Shown: positions 36,717-45,944 of the stretch, piece after piece
Layout of the letters: every line of letters starts with the position of its first letter
Numbering within the stretch: position 1 is the stretch's first letter
NCBI RefSeq assembly: GCF_008795955.1
Contig: NZ_VMHN01000002.1
Location: 620,001 to 684,000 of the forward strand
Reading direction: 5' to 3'
From: Marinobacter denitrificans
GTDB lineage: Bacteria; Pseudomonadota; Gammaproteobacteria; Pseudomonadales; Oleiphilaceae
DNA: 64,000 bases
Program-made: the position numbers and the translations under genes
The notes under the pieces: generated by a model
What the model was told of the DNA's origin: nothing
The model's database searches: none
Seen by the model: the letters and a program-made list of their open reading frames with translations, nothing else

Positions 36717-37487
36717 ATGGATAGATTAAAAGGTAAGGTTGCCGTTATAACCGGCGGCTCGGTCGGCATCGGAGCAGCAGCTGCAACCCGGATGGCAGAA
36801 GAAGGCGCGGCCATCGCTATTCTCGATTGCAATGATCAGGATGGCAAGGCCCTGGCCGAACAACTGACGGATCGCGGGTTCAAAGCAGGCTACTGGCATT
36901 GCGACGTCAGCAAGGAAGCGGAGGTCAAACAGGTTCTGGACGAGGTTGCCGAGGCTTTCGGCAGCCTCACCGTGATGGTCAACAACGCGGGAATCGCTGG
37001 CCCCAATAAACCCACTCACGAACTCACTGAGGAAGAGTGGGATGTTGTACAGAATGTGAACGTCAAAGGCGTTTTTTTCTGCATCAAACACGCCATTCCC
37101 CATATGAGAAAGGCCGGTGTCGGTAGCATTATCAACCTGTCATCCATCTATGGGCTCATCAGCGCACCGGACATTCCTCCGTACCACGCCTCCAAGGGCG
37201 CTGTGCGGCTGATGTCCAAAACCGATGCTCTGTTGTACGCCACGGAAAACATTCGCTCCAACTCCATTCATCCCGGATTTATCTGGACACCACTGGTTGA
37301 AGCGCACCTGAAAACCACAGGGCTTGACCCCGAGGAAGCGAGAAAAGCCACGGACGCGCTGCATCCTGTCGGTCATATGGGAGAACCCGATGATATTGCC
37401 TGGGGGGTGGTCTACCTGGCCTCGGACGAGTCCAAGTTTGTGACCGGCAGCGAGCTTGTCATTGATGGCGGTTACACCGCGCGTTAA
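36717..37487 (+). CDS. SDR family oxidoreductase
   Basis: A 256-residue classical short-chain dehydrogenase. The cofactor motif GGSVGIGAAAA is at 12-22, with NNAG near 90 and the active-site LSSIYG...YHASKG (Ser about 142, Tyr about 157, Lys about 161). DVSKEA after strand 4 and an Asp at the end of strand 2 (LDCND) suggest NAD preference. The substrate is unknown; it lies between a PilZ gene and glgP2 and may be co-transcribed with them (30 bases to the next start). Confidence 0.92.
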   Translation: MDRLKGKVAVITGGSVGIGAAAATRMAEEGAAIAILDCNDQDGKALAEQLTDRGFKAGYWHCDVSKEAEVKQVLDEVAEAFGSLTVMVNNAGIAGPNKPTHELTEEEWDVVQNVNVKGVFFCIKHAIPHMRKAGVGSIINLSSIYGLISAPDIPPYHASKGAVRLMSKTDALLYATENIRSNSIHPGFIWTPLVEAHLKTTGLDPEEARKATDALHPVGHMGEPDDIAWGVVYLASDESKFVTGSELVIDGGYTAR

Positions 37488-37517
37488 TGTCATCGCAGAC
37501 CTGACCGGACTCTGACT

Positions 37518-40046
37518 GTGCCCCTGGCAGCCTATACGCCGCGGTTTATGCCGGAATCCGTGAGTGAGTTGTTTACGCTTGCTCTGGATCTCCGGTGGAC
37601 ATGGCACCATGGCAGTGACGAACTGTGGCGCACGCTCGACGAAGAAACCTGGGAAACCACGCGGAATGCGTGGCTGGTACTGAACAGCGTTTCGGATGAC
37701 AGGCTGCAGGAACTGGCCAGTGACCGGGATTTCCAGAAACGCTACGCAGAGCAGGTTTCCGCCTACCACGAGTTCGTCAATGCCAGTACGTGGTATTCCG
37801 ACGATTGCCCGGGTGACCTGGGCGAAGGCATTGCCTATTTCTGTATGGAGTACGGTCTTTGCGAGTCCCTTCCACTGTATAGCGGCGGCCTTGGCGTCCT
37901 CGCGGGTGATTATCTCAAAGCGGCCAGTGATCTCGGCGTACCGGTAACGGCAGTCGGTTTGCTTTATCAACAGGGGTATTTCCGGCAGGCCATCAGTACC
38001 GAGGGCGAACAGCTGGAGTTCTATCCCTACAATGACCCCACCATGCTTCCCGTTTCTCCCCTCAGGGACGATGATGGCCAGTGGGTGAGGGTAGTTGTTC
38101 CGTTCCCGGGCCGCCCCGTTCTATTGAGAGCCTGGCAAGCTCAGGTGGGGCGTTGTCGATTGTTACTGCTGGACAGCAACGACCCGCGCAACGAACCCGG
38201 AGACCGGGGCATAACCAGTGAGCTATACACCGGTGATCCTGAAAAGCGCCTGCAACAGGAAATGGTGCTTGGGATTGGCGGCTGGCGATTGCTAAGGCAA
38301 CTGGACATTCAGCCGACGCTTTGTCATCTCAACGAGGGCCACTGTGCTCTGGCCCTTATTGAGCGAGCATTCAGCTGGCAGGAACACCAGAAGACTGACT
38401 TCCAGACCGCCCGGATGGCGACCAGGGCGACCAACCTGTTAACCACGCACACCTCGGTTGCTTCCGGCTTTGACCACTTTTCCGGGTCTCTCCTTCGTCT
38501 CTATTTGAGCCCCTGGCTCGAAACCAGGGACCTTACCGTAGAAGAACTGATAGGGCTGGGTAGTGAGCACGCGGTAGCCCCAGCAGAGAAGGATGGCCAG
38601 AATCTGAACATGGCTTATCTGGCGTTGAATATGAGCGGCCGGATCAACGGCGTCAGCCGCATTCATCAGAAAGTCTCGCAAACCATTTTTCAACCGCTTT
38701 TCCCACGCTGGCCGACCGAAGACATTCCTGCGGAATTCGTCACCAATGGAGTTCACACTCCAAGCTGGGATTCCCCGGAAGCCGATGCCGTGTGGACACG
38801 AGCGTGCGGCGCGGACCGGTGGCGCCGCCCCTTACGGATGGCATGTCCAATGAACGACGTGTCGGACGAAGAGCTCTGGGAAATGCGCCGATTGCAGCGA
38901 ACACGGCTGATCCGCTACTTGCGACGTCGCCTGGTCGGCCAGCATTGCGAGCAAAACCCCGGCAACAACCACGCCTCCGCCTGCGGAATGCTACTGGACA
39001 ACGAAACCCTTACCCTGGGCTTCGCCAGACGATTTACCGAATACAAGCGGCCGGGTCTGTTACTGAAAGAGCAGCAACGACTGCTGAGATTGCTGGGCAG
39101 CCGGGACACGCCAGTGCAGATTGTTCTGGCCGGCAAAGCCCACCCCTATGACCGGCCCGGTAAGGACATGATCCGTCAATGGAAGACGTTTTCCCGACGC
39201 CCGGATGTGGAGGGGAAGGTGGTATTTATTGAAGACTATGATCTTGGTGTTGCAAGCCAGTTGATCCAGGGTGTGGACGTATGGCTGAACTGCCCCCAGC
39301 ATCCGTGGGAAGCCTGTGGTACCAGCGGTATGAAAGTGCTGGTCAACGGCGGCCTGAATCTTTCCCAGTATGACGGCTGGTGGGCCGAGGCGTGGAACCA
39401 GGATGTTGGCTGGGCCATTCGTCCTGGTGCGACGTTCGAAGAACTCTGCAACTCGAACGATCACGACCTTTCAGATGCACGTGAACTCTATGACTTGCTG
39501 GAACGCGACGTCATTCCCGCGTTCTACAATGTCGACGAGCAAGGAATTCCGCGAGACTGGCTGCAACGGATACGCGCCAGCATGGACCAGTTAACGGCTG
39601 TCTATTCCGCCAACCGGATGGTTCGCGAGTATGTTGAGGGGTTTTATTTGCCGATGGTCAAACAAGGAAAACAACGAAACCCCGCAACCCTGGCGGCCAT
39701 GGTTACCGAGCACCAGGAGATCAACAGGCACTGGCCAAGGCTGCGGTTCAGCGCTATTAATGTCAGTGAAACCGGTGGCAACCAGACCTACACTGCAGAA
39801 GCCTACCTGGATGGTATTGAGGAATCGCGCATCGCCATGGAACTGGTGGCCGAGGCCTCTGACTGGGGGCCGCGAACCGTCGTTGAGATGCCGATGAAAC
39901 ATCCTCTCGCCGGCTCGGCTCACAGTTACCTGTATGAGTGCACGGTGCCGGCGCGGCCGGAAGGGCACTACACCCCTCGTTTGCGGGTAAAGGATGACCG
40001 CTTGAATCTACCGCTGGAAAATCCAGCCGTGCTGTGGCTGAAATAG
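37518..40046 (+). CDS. glgP: Alpha-glucan phosphorylase, second copy
   Basis: An 842-residue phosphorylase of the same DUF3417/TIGR02094 group as the enzyme at 25.6-28.2 kb but clearly diverged. The N-terminal FMPESVSELFTLALDLRWTW and central YSGGLGVLAGDYLKAASDL regions align with it. The pyridoxal-phosphate Lys606 is in SGMKVLVNGG, followed by QYDGWWAEAWN. The start is GTG at 37518; an ATG at 37548 is possible, and neither has a strong ribosome site. It ends four bases before the convergent trkH stop. Two phosphorylases may differ in chain-length preference or regulation. Confidence 0.93.
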   Translation: MPLAAYTPRFMPESVSELFTLALDLRWTWHHGSDELWRTLDEETWETTRNAWLVLNSVSDDRLQELASDRDFQKRYAEQVSAYHEFVNASTWYSDDCPGDLGEGIAYFCMEYGLCESLPLYSGGLGVLAGDYLKAASDLGVPVTAVGLLYQQGYFRQAISTEGEQLEFYPYNDPTMLPVSPLRDDDGQWVRVVVPFPGRPVLLRAWQAQVGRCRLLLLDSNDPRNEPGDRGITSELYTGDPEKRLQQEMVLGIGGWRLLRQLDIQPTLCHLNEGHCALALIERAFSWQEHQKTDFQTARMATRATNLLTTHTSVASGFDHFSGSLLRLYLSPWLETRDLTVEELIGLGSEHAVAPAEKDGQNLNMAYLALNMSGRINGVSRIHQKVSQTIFQPLFPRWPTEDIPAEFVTNGVHTPSWDSPEADAVWTRACGADRWRRPLRMACPMNDVSDEELWEMRRLQRTRLIRYLRRRLVGQHCEQNPGNNHASACGMLLDNETLTLGFARRFTEYKRPGLLLKEQQRLLRLLGSRDTPVQIVLAGKAHPYDRPGKDMIRQWKTFSRRPDVEGKVVFIEDYDLGVASQLIQGVDVWLNCPQHPWEACGTSGMKVLVNGGLNLSQYDGWWAEAWNQDVGWAIRPGATFEELCNSNDHDLSDARELYDLLERDVIPAFYNVDEQGIPRDWLQRIRASMDQLTAVYSANRMVREYVEGFYLPMVKQGKQRNPATLAAMVTEHQEINRHWPRLRFSAINVSETGGNQTYTAEAYLDGIEESRIAMELVAEASDWGPRTVVEMPMKHPLAGSAHSYLYECTVPARPEGHYTPRLRVKDDRLNLPLENPAVLWLK

Positions 40047-40049
40047 GTA

Positions 40050-41528
40050 TCAGCTGCGCCAGAACGCCGGTGACAGAACAATCACTACGCTGAGGATTTC
40101 CAGGCGGCCCATCAGCATACCTACCGACAGAATCCATTTAGCCGTTTCAGGCAGCGGCGCAAATGTGCCGGCGGGGCCAATGGTACCGCCGAGGGCGGGC
40201 CCCACATTCGTGAGCACAGTCAGGGCTCCGGAGAGGCTGGTTATGAAATCAAGCTGCAGCGCCGCCAATGCAATCGTTATGATCAGCAGGCACAACAGGA
40301 AGATAAAGGTATAGGCAATCATCGAGGAAATGATTTCATCACTCACCGCGCGGCCGTTATAGTTCCGGGTAAATACCGCTCTTGGGTGCAACAGACGCAT
40401 CAGTTGTTCCCGCAACACAATCAGCGAAAGCTGGAAGCGGAAAATTTTCATCCCCCCCGCAGTCGAGCCGGAGCACCCGCCAACAAACATCAGGAAGAAG
40501 AACAGCACGAATGCCAGTGGCCCCCAGGCCGAATAATCTTCCGACGCATATCCGGTAGTAGTCACTACCGAAGTGACATTGAAAAGCGTGGAAACATACC
40601 CGTTGACGAGATCGAATTCGCCCGGCGACACATACCAGCGGTACAGGGTCAGTAACGCGGGGATCACCAGCAAAATGCTGACAAAGAGGCGAACCTGTTG
40701 ATCCCGGAACAGGACACCGTGCTGCCCGTGCAGTTCCCTCACGAACAGGAAGAAGGGCATGCTTCCGATCATCATGAAAAACGTGGCTTCCAGCAGAATC
40801 AGGTTGGAATCGAACTTGCCCATGGACGAGTCTGACGTGGAGAACCCGCCGGTGGCAATGCTCGTCAGGCCGTGATTGAAAGCATCGAACAGAGTCATCC
40901 CGGAGAACCAGTAAGTTGTCACCGCGATAATCGAAAATGCAACGTAGACCAGCAACAGGCCGCGGCTGAGCGTTTTCATCCGCGGCAGCGCCTTGTCTGT
41001 CCATTCTGACGATTCAGTGGCAAACAGGCGCATGCCGCCCACGCGCAGGAAGGGCAGTACCGCAACGAACATACCGATAATGCCAATTCCACCAATCCAT
41101 TGCAGCACCGAGCGCCAGAGCAACAGGTCCTGATCCATGGTATCCAGGCCGGTGAGCACGGTGGCCCCGGTGGTCGTAATACCGGAAGTGCCTTCAAAAA
41201 AGGCTTCTCCAAGGGTGAGGCCAAGGTCGCTGAGGTAGAACGGGAGGGAAGAGAGCAGGGCGATGATGAACCAGCTGGAGACGGTAAGCACAAACATGAA
41301 GCGGGGCTTCAGGTCTCTTGCCTGGCGGTAAGTGGCCAGTAGCCCCAGCAGACCCACGCCAAAGCAGATCGAGGCAGACTCCACGAATGCCATGGCATTC
41401 GGCGCACTAGAAGTTGCCAGAAGAAGCACGGGCAACACCATGAATATACTCAAAAGTATAAACATGACGCTCATAATGAAGATGACGGGGTTCAGGTTTC
41501 TCAAAAGATGCTCAAGCCGGCTGAACAA
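40050..41528 (-). CDS. trkH: Trk-type potassium uptake protein TrkH
   Basis: A 492-residue K+ channel-like subunit with about ten transmembrane segments. The four selectivity-filter loops are visible: GTSGITTTGATVL, GLTSIATGGFSTS, FNVTSVVTTTGYAS and LTVLTNVGPALGG. The chosen start is TTG at 41528 (FSRLEHLLRN), because the next ATG would remove the first helix; the start is uncertain. TrkA, the cytoplasmic gating subunit, is not in the window. The 190 bases beyond the start, up to 41718, hold no gene I can identify. Confidence 0.93.
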   Translation of the reverse strand: MFSRLEHLLRNLNPVIFIMSVMFILLSIFMVLPVLLLATSSAPNAMAFVESASICFGVGLLGLLATYRQARDLKPRFMFVLTVSSWFIIALLSSLPFYLSDLGLTLGEAFFEGTSGITTTGATVLTGLDTMDQDLLLWRSVLQWIGGIGIIGMFVAVLPFLRVGGMRLFATESSEWTDKALPRMKTLSRGLLLVYVAFSIIAVTTYWFSGMTLFDAFNHGLTSIATGGFSTSDSSMGKFDSNLILLEATFFMMIGSMPFFLFVRELHGQHGVLFRDQQVRLFVSILLVIPALLTLYRWYVSPGEFDLVNGYVSTLFNVTSVVTTTGYASEDYSAWGPLAFVLFFFLMFVGGCSGSTAGGMKIFRFQLSLIVLREQLMRLLHPRAVFTRNYNGRAVSDEIISSMIAYTFIFLLCLLIITIALAALQLDFITSLSGALTVLTNVGPALGGTIGPAGTFAPLPETAKWILSVGMLMGRLEILSVVIVLSPAFWRS

Positions 41529-41718
41529 AGAGATCGCGACAGAATACAGGCGGCCTAGCGCTTGCGCAAGGCAGAACCCCCGAACTGTCAGGCCCTTACA
41601 GGTTTATTAAATCACCGTAAATTCCAGGTAAATCCGGATCTGCTGGCTGGCGTTTATCGTCAGCGTGATGCAACGTCCGTTATTGGGTTTGCTTGTAAAA
41701 CCAAAAGGAGTATTGAGC

Positions 41719-42264
41719 ATGAGAAAACCAATTGTACTGGTGTTGGGCCTTGCCTCGGTTTCGGCGCTGACAGTTTCACAGGCTGCGAATGCAGATATGT
41801 ACAAATCCGGTGGCGACGGCCTTTACGCAGGCCTGAACTACAGCTTTATCGACATTGAAAACGGCCGTGACGAAGTGGATGTTGGTGCGCTTTCTGCCAA
41901 GGTGGGAGGCCTGGTCTCGCCATTCTTCGGCCTTGAAGCCCGTGCTGGTTTTGGCGTCGATGACGATCGTAATAATGGCGTTGAATACTCGCTGGACAAT
42001 TTTTTCGGGGGCTACGCCACCCTTAACCTGGCCAACGAATCGCCGGCCACGCCCTATCTGGTTTTCGGCTTTACCCGTGTTGAACTGGAAGCACAGTCCG
42101 TTCTGGGTACCACCAACGAAGACGAAAGTGATTTCTCATACGGTGCCGGCGTCAATGTCGATCTCACCCCGGAACTGGCTGGCAACCTGGAATACATGCG
42201 TTACTATGACAAGGACGGCGCTACCGTTGACGGCCTTGGGCTGGGTGTAACCTTCAGCTTCTGA
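41719..42264 (+). CDS. Outer-membrane beta-barrel protein
   Basis: About 181 residues from the ATG at 41719, which has AAAGGAG upstream. A signal peptide (SALTVSQAANA, cleavage near residue 25) leads into an eight-stranded-barrel-like sequence: alternating aromatic/aliphatic strands (GLYAGLNYSFIDIE, NFFGGYATLNLA, PYLVFGFTRVELE) and a C-terminal Phe (LGVTFSF). It resembles the OmpA-like/OmpW-type porin family. No ligand is predicted. Monocistronic. Confidence 0.85.
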   Translation: MRKPIVLVLGLASVSALTVSQAANADMYKSGGDGLYAGLNYSFIDIENGRDEVDVGALSAKVGGLVSPFFGLEARAGFGVDDDRNNGVEYSLDNFFGGYATLNLANESPATPYLVFGFTRVELEAQSVLGTTNEDESDFSYGAGVNVDLTPELAGNLEYMRYYDKDGATVDGLGLGVTFSF

Positions 42265-42333
42265 GCCAGTTGAGTCCGGATCTGGTTTTCTGGCGGCAGG
42301 CGCCTGTTTGCCGTCGGAAGATCAGGAGTCAGC

Positions 42334-42909
42334 TTGAATCACCTTGCCCATCTCTTTCTTGCACCGAACAGTCCGCAGGCCCGCGTTGGAAGCCTGTTGG
42401 GAGATTTCGCCCGTGGCGTGATTCCCGAACAACTTCCGGTGCAGGTCAGGACAGGGCTGTACCATCATCGTGCGGTGGATGCCTTCACTGATCGTCACCC
42501 GGAGGTTATCGCCAGTAAGCGACTTTTCTCCGCCCAACGCCGCCGTTTTGCCGGCGTTGCCCTGGATATTCTCTACGATCACTATCTGTTAAGAAACTGG
42601 AAACTCTTCAGCCATGTGGAGTCTGATACCTTTATTGACCAGGTATACAGGGAGCTTGATGCCAACTCATCACTGATGCCCGAACCCATGCAGCGGGTCA
42701 CCCGGCAGATTGTCCGAAACGACTGGTTCCGCTCATATATGGATCTCGGGAATATTGGCTATGCTCTGGATCGAGTGGCTGGTCGTATCCGGTTCACAAA
42801 TGCGTTCAACGGAATTATTGAAGAAATAAAAGAGCACGACGATGAGTTGGAGCACCGTTTTCTCCAATTTTTCCCCGAGCTCAAACACTTTGCCACAGAG
42901 GACATATGA
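42334..42909 (+). CDS. acpH: Acyl carrier protein phosphodiesterase
   Basis: A 191-residue ACP phosphodiesterase (formerly DUF479), an HD-like metalloenzyme that removes the 4'-phosphopantetheine arm from acyl carrier protein. The family start NHLAHLFLA and GSLLGDFARG, the HHRAVDAFTDRHPEV segment and LDILYDHYL metal-binding region are present. The start is TTG at 42334 with a good AGGAG site. Its stop overlaps the next ATG (ATGA), coupling it to the retropepsin-like gene. Confidence 0.92.
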   Translation: MNHLAHLFLAPNSPQARVGSLLGDFARGVIPEQLPVQVRTGLYHHRAVDAFTDRHPEVIASKRLFSAQRRRFAGVALDILYDHYLLRNWKLFSHVESDTFIDQVYRELDANSSLMPEPMQRVTRQIVRNDWFRSYMDLGNIGYALDRVAGRIRFTNAFNGIIEEIKEHDDELEHRFLQFFPELKHFATEDI

Positions 42910-43499
42910 TGCTGACGAGATCCATGAAGTCTATCGCCGCCGTGTTTTTCCTTAGCCCCGCCGTACTACTGGCCAATGCGCACAATGACGAAAACAGCGT
43001 CCCTGAAACACTTGGATTTGTAGAGTGGGTGGTACTGGAAGAAACAGGCCTGCGCCTGAAGGCCCGTCTGGATACAGGGGCCAAGACTTCATCCCTGCAT
43101 GCTGTAAATGTCGAACCGTTCGAGAAAGATGACGAAGAATGGGTGAGTTTCCAGTTGCCGCTGGCTGATCACCAGGATCAGGAAGATGCCGACGGAGCCG
43201 ATCTGGAAGAGGTGATTCTGGAATTCAGCTTACCGGTAGAACGTACCGTTAAAATCAAACGCAAGGGCGCCCCATCCCAGCGTCGTTACGTGGTCAATAT
43301 GGAATTCTGCATTGCTGGTACCACGCACAAAACCGAGTTCTCCCTCACCGACCGCGGCAAATTTTCCTATCCGGCGCTGCTGGGACGTCGCTTTATGAGT
43401 GATGACAACATTCTGATTGACTCCTCAGACGCTTTCATTTCTCAGAAAGAATGTGAGCACAAGAGTCTGGCCGAGCTAGCCAACAAGCACGCGGAATGA
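42906..43499 (+). CDS. Retropepsin-like aspartic/'zinc protease' family protein (RimK-associated)
   Basis: A 197-residue exported protein of the family long annotated as ATP-dependent zinc protease (PF05618). It has the pepsin-like DTGAKTSSLH motif at about residue 58 (single aspartic half-site) and the matching LLGRRFM...ILID region near the end. A signal-like hydrophobic N-terminus (residues 10-24) suggests periplasmic location. An acidic insert (DHQDQEDADGADLEE) interrupts the domain. Its ATG overlaps the acpH stop (ATGA). The substrate is unknown. Confidence 0.85.
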   Translation: MMLTRSMKSIAAVFFLSPAVLLANAHNDENSVPETLGFVEWVVLEETGLRLKARLDTGAKTSSLHAVNVEPFEKDDEEWVSFQLPLADHQDQEDADGADLEEVILEFSLPVERTVKIKRKGAPSQRRYVVNMEFCIAGTTHKTEFSLTDRGKFSYPALLGRRFMSDDNILIDSSDAFISQKECEHKSLAELANKHAE

Positions 43500-43598
43500 G
43501 ATTGCAACGCGCTGTATCCATGTAGACAATAAATCACAAATTGTTTATCCTGATACTATGTTGAACAGCCAGATAAACGTAAGGCGGTGGTATCAATC

Positions 43599-44000
43599 AT
43601 GAGCAGCGCGCAAAAGCTCGAACCCGTTGAGAAAAGCAGAGCCTCCGGTGTGGGCCTCAAAACCGTGTTCACGATTCTGGACCGCTGGGGCTGCACACCG
43701 GAGCAGGTCCAGAAAATTCTGCAAATCTCCCGCCCGGCGTACTACAAGTACCGCAAGAATCCGGCACAGGCTAACCTGACCCACGATCAGATCGAGCGGT
43801 TGAGCTACCTGGTAAATATTCACGGGAGCCTGCGGACGATTTTCGAGAATCCAAAGAACGTATATGGGTTTATGGGCCTGAAAAACGAGAATCCGTATTT
43901 CAATGGCAAAAGCCCGCTGGAAGTGATCAGCACCGGCCAGTTCTCAGCGCTCTATGAAACCTTCAAACGTATCGATGTGTTGCGCGGGGGTCTGTGGTGA
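43599..44000 (+). CDS. Xre/MbcA/ParS-type antitoxin
   Basis: A 133-residue antitoxin of the DUF2384 family. The N-terminal part is an Xre-like helix-turn-helix (ILDRWGCTPEQVQKILQISRPAYYKYRKNP). The C-terminal toxin-binding domain has NPKNVYGFMGLKNENPYFNGKSPLEVI and ends LRGGLW. A GTG twelve bases upstream (43587) is an alternative start; the ATG is preferred. The stop overlaps the RES toxin start. Antitoxins of this kind neutralise the toxin and repress their own promoter. Confidence 0.93.
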   Translation: MSSAQKLEPVEKSRASGVGLKTVFTILDRWGCTPEQVQKILQISRPAYYKYRKNPAQANLTHDQIERLSYLVNIHGSLRTIFENPKNVYGFMGLKNENPYFNGKSPLEVISTGQFSALYETFKRIDVLRGGLW

Positions 44001-44689
44001 GTGGGGATTTGCCGCCCGTCATCAAACTGGACAGCCTCACCGGGTATCGCCTGATCAACTCGAAATTTCCACCCACCAGCCTTTTTGATGATGTTGCTGA
44101 TGAGGATGAGTTCGAGGCCCTTTATGAACTCCAGGCAATGACTAACCCCCGGTTGCAGACGGAGTTGGGCAATCTCAACCTGGTGCGGAGAGAAGACATA
44201 CCTTTTGGAATACCAGGGTGCTCCTATGCCACTGGCGCGTTTACTCATGTTAACCCCGAAGGGAGCCGTTTCAGCGATGGCCAGTACGGTGTTCTGTATA
44301 TGGGCGACAGCATTGATACAGCCATTGCTGAGGTTGCCTATCACCAGTCGCAGTACTGGCGGGGCGTCCACGGTCTGGACTACGACCGTTTCGTTTTCCG
44401 GGGACTGAAATGCAGAGTAGGGCAGACCGAACTCCACGATGCCACAACCATTTCCTTTGATGACCCCATCTACGACACCGCCAGTTACGCCGCATCCAGG
44501 GTTTTTGGGCGTAAACTCTATCAGGCAGGTTCTGATGGGTTGCAGTATCATTCCGTCAGGAAACCCGGAGCAACATGCTGGGGGTTATTCACGCCGAGGC
44601 ACGTTCGCAGCGTGATCCAGAGCGCTCATTTCGAGTTCATCTGGAACGGCGAGGAAATAAGCTCCATCAATAAATTCACCCGGGCGTGA
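43997..44689 (+). CDS. RES-domain toxin (NAD+ phosphorylase type)
   Basis: A RES-family toxin of about 230 residues. Its start is GTG at 43997 (GTGA overlap with the antitoxin stop) or GTG at 43994. The conserved Arg (GYRLINSKFPP and GSRFS), Glu (IDTAIAEVAYH) and Ser/Tyr positions that name the RES fold are present. Related toxins (ParT/MbcT/Res) degrade or modify NAD+ and halt growth. Together with the preceding gene it forms a compact toxin-antitoxin pair. It ends nine bases before the convergent LysR gene. Confidence 0.93.
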   Translation: MSGDLPPVIKLDSLTGYRLINSKFPPTSLFDDVADEDEFEALYELQAMTNPRLQTELGNLNLVRREDIPFGIPGCSYATGAFTHVNPEGSRFSDGQYGVLYMGDSIDTAIAEVAYHQSQYWRGVHGLDYDRFVFRGLKCRVGQTELHDATTISFDDPIYDTASYAASRVFGRKLYQAGSDGLQYHSVRKPGATCWGLFTPRHVRSVIQSAHFEFIWNGEEISSINKFTRA

Positions 44690-44697
44690 AAAACCCG

Positions 44698-45582
44698 CTA
44701 CGACTGCCATTCGCTGACAATCAGATCAAACATTGCCCGCAGTTCGGCTCGCTCATAACTGCGTACGCCGCACACCAGGTTGAGATCAGTGCTCAACACC
44801 GGCTCGTCAAACAGATGAATTCCGCCCCTTTGCTGCGACTGCAATGCAAACTCCCGCTCAACAAGGCCGAACCCCATACCGGATTTCACCATAACCACCG
44901 TGGAATACTCGTCATCGGAGCTTGTGGCAGCTTCTGAGAGATTTGCCTGTGGGCCAAGCAGGTCGGTCATAAAGTCAAAGAACGGGCAATCGCGATTTGG
45001 CCATACCCATGGCAGGCGCCGGCGTGCCTCAAAATCTTCAGGCAAGGTGTCGATACCTGCGTCGGCGGGCCCGACCACGGAAACGCATACCGGTGTCAGG
45101 GCCACGATCCTGAGCCGCGGATCGTTCCATTTTCCGTACACGTAGCCCAGGTCCAACTCTTCAGAGAGCACCTCTTCAATGATCTGGGTCGACGACCGCG
45201 TTCGCATTTCAAGAGTCAGGTGAGGCAGGGCGGCCGTCTTTAGGTGTAGTACCTCATCCATCCGAAGATATTCAGGGGGAGAGTTCAGCCCGAGCCGGAG
45301 GGTTGCCCGCGGCGATGAGCGCAGGGAAAGTGCGGTATTCCGGACATCCTCTACGGCGGTGAACACCTGGCGAACCGGCATGAGCAGGCGTTCCCCTGCT
45401 GCGGTCAGGGCCATTCCTTGCTTGCTGCGTTCGAATAAAAGTACCTGGAACTCATCCTCAAGTTGGCGCAGATGCTCACTGACCGCTGAAGGCGTGGAAT
45501 GACGGCGTGCCGCCGCCCGGGTCAGATTGGACTCTTCTGCGACCAGAAGAAAGGACTTCAGCCTATCCAGTTTTATGTTCAT
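44698..45582 (-). CDS. LysR family transcriptional regulator
   Basis: A 294-residue LysR regulator. The winged helix-turn-helix is at residues 1-65 (LKSFLLVAEESNLTRAAARRHSTPSAVSEHLRQLEDEF) and the inducer-binding region at about 90-290. It is divergent from a DUF1127 gene; the 104-base intergenic region carries GTTCATAT repeats that may be its operator. The effector is unknown. Confidence 0.93.
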   Translation of the reverse strand: MNIKLDRLKSFLLVAEESNLTRAAARRHSTPSAVSEHLRQLEDEFQVLLFERSKQGMALTAAGERLLMPVRQVFTAVEDVRNTALSLRSSPRATLRLGLNSPPEYLRMDEVLHLKTAALPHLTLEMRTRSSTQIIEEVLSEELDLGYVYGKWNDPRLRIVALTPVCVSVVGPADAGIDTLPEDFEARRRLPWVWPNRDCPFFDFMTDLLGPQANLSEAATSSDDEYSTVVMVKSGMGFGLVEREFALQSQQRGGIHLFDEPVLSTDLNLVCGVRSYERAELRAMFDLIVSEWQS

Positions 45583-45593
45583 ATTTTACGAAC
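45577..45593. promoter_or_regulatory. Candidate LysR operator and GTTCATAT repeats
   Basis: GTTC(A)TATTTTAC(GAAC) at 45577-45593 is an inverted repeat of GTTC/GAAC with the T-N11-A character of LysR sites. The octamer GTTCATAT recurs at 45599-45606 and 45662-45669. A TATAAT sits at 45604-45609. All lie between the divergent LysR and DUF1127 genes; the first overlaps the LysR start codon, consistent with autoregulation. Confidence 0.45.
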
Positions 45594-45686
45594 ACCAGGT
45601 TCATATAATGTCCATGGACGGCCATAAATAAGGGGCCGAGAATGGTTTCATTGTAGTCATCGTTCATATTTATAGGAAGACAAAAA

Positions 45687-45929
45687 ATGAAACCAACCGC
45701 TATGAACCAGGCGTTTCACCCCTCACAGGCCATTAACCATCAGCGCTTACAACCCAGGGCGCCCAAGCGTCTGTATGACCTGTTGAAAGTTTATTTCGAA
45801 CGGTGGTGCAGACGTTACCGCCTCAGAAACTCGCTCTATGAAATGGACACCCAGCTGATTGAAAAAGACATAGGGGTGCCCGCCGGCAGTCTGGCAGAGG
45901 AAGCGCACAAACCTTTCTGGCGGGACTGA
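45687..45929 (+). CDS. DUF1127 family small protein
   Basis: An 80-residue basic protein with a C-terminal DUF1127 (YjiS-like) core: YRLRNSLYEMDTQLIEKDIGVPAGSL. It ends EEAHKPFWRD. DUF1127 proteins are small, stress- or growth-phase-regulated, and some bind RNA or enzymes. It is divergent from LysR, so it may be its target, and converges with a second DUF1127 gene 15 bases away. Confidence 0.82.
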   Translation: MKPTAMNQAFHPSQAINHQRLQPRAPKRLYDLLKVYFERWCRRYRLRNSLYEMDTQLIEKDIGVPAGSLAEEAHKPFWRD

Positions 45930-45944
45930 ATCCAGAGGCGAGGC

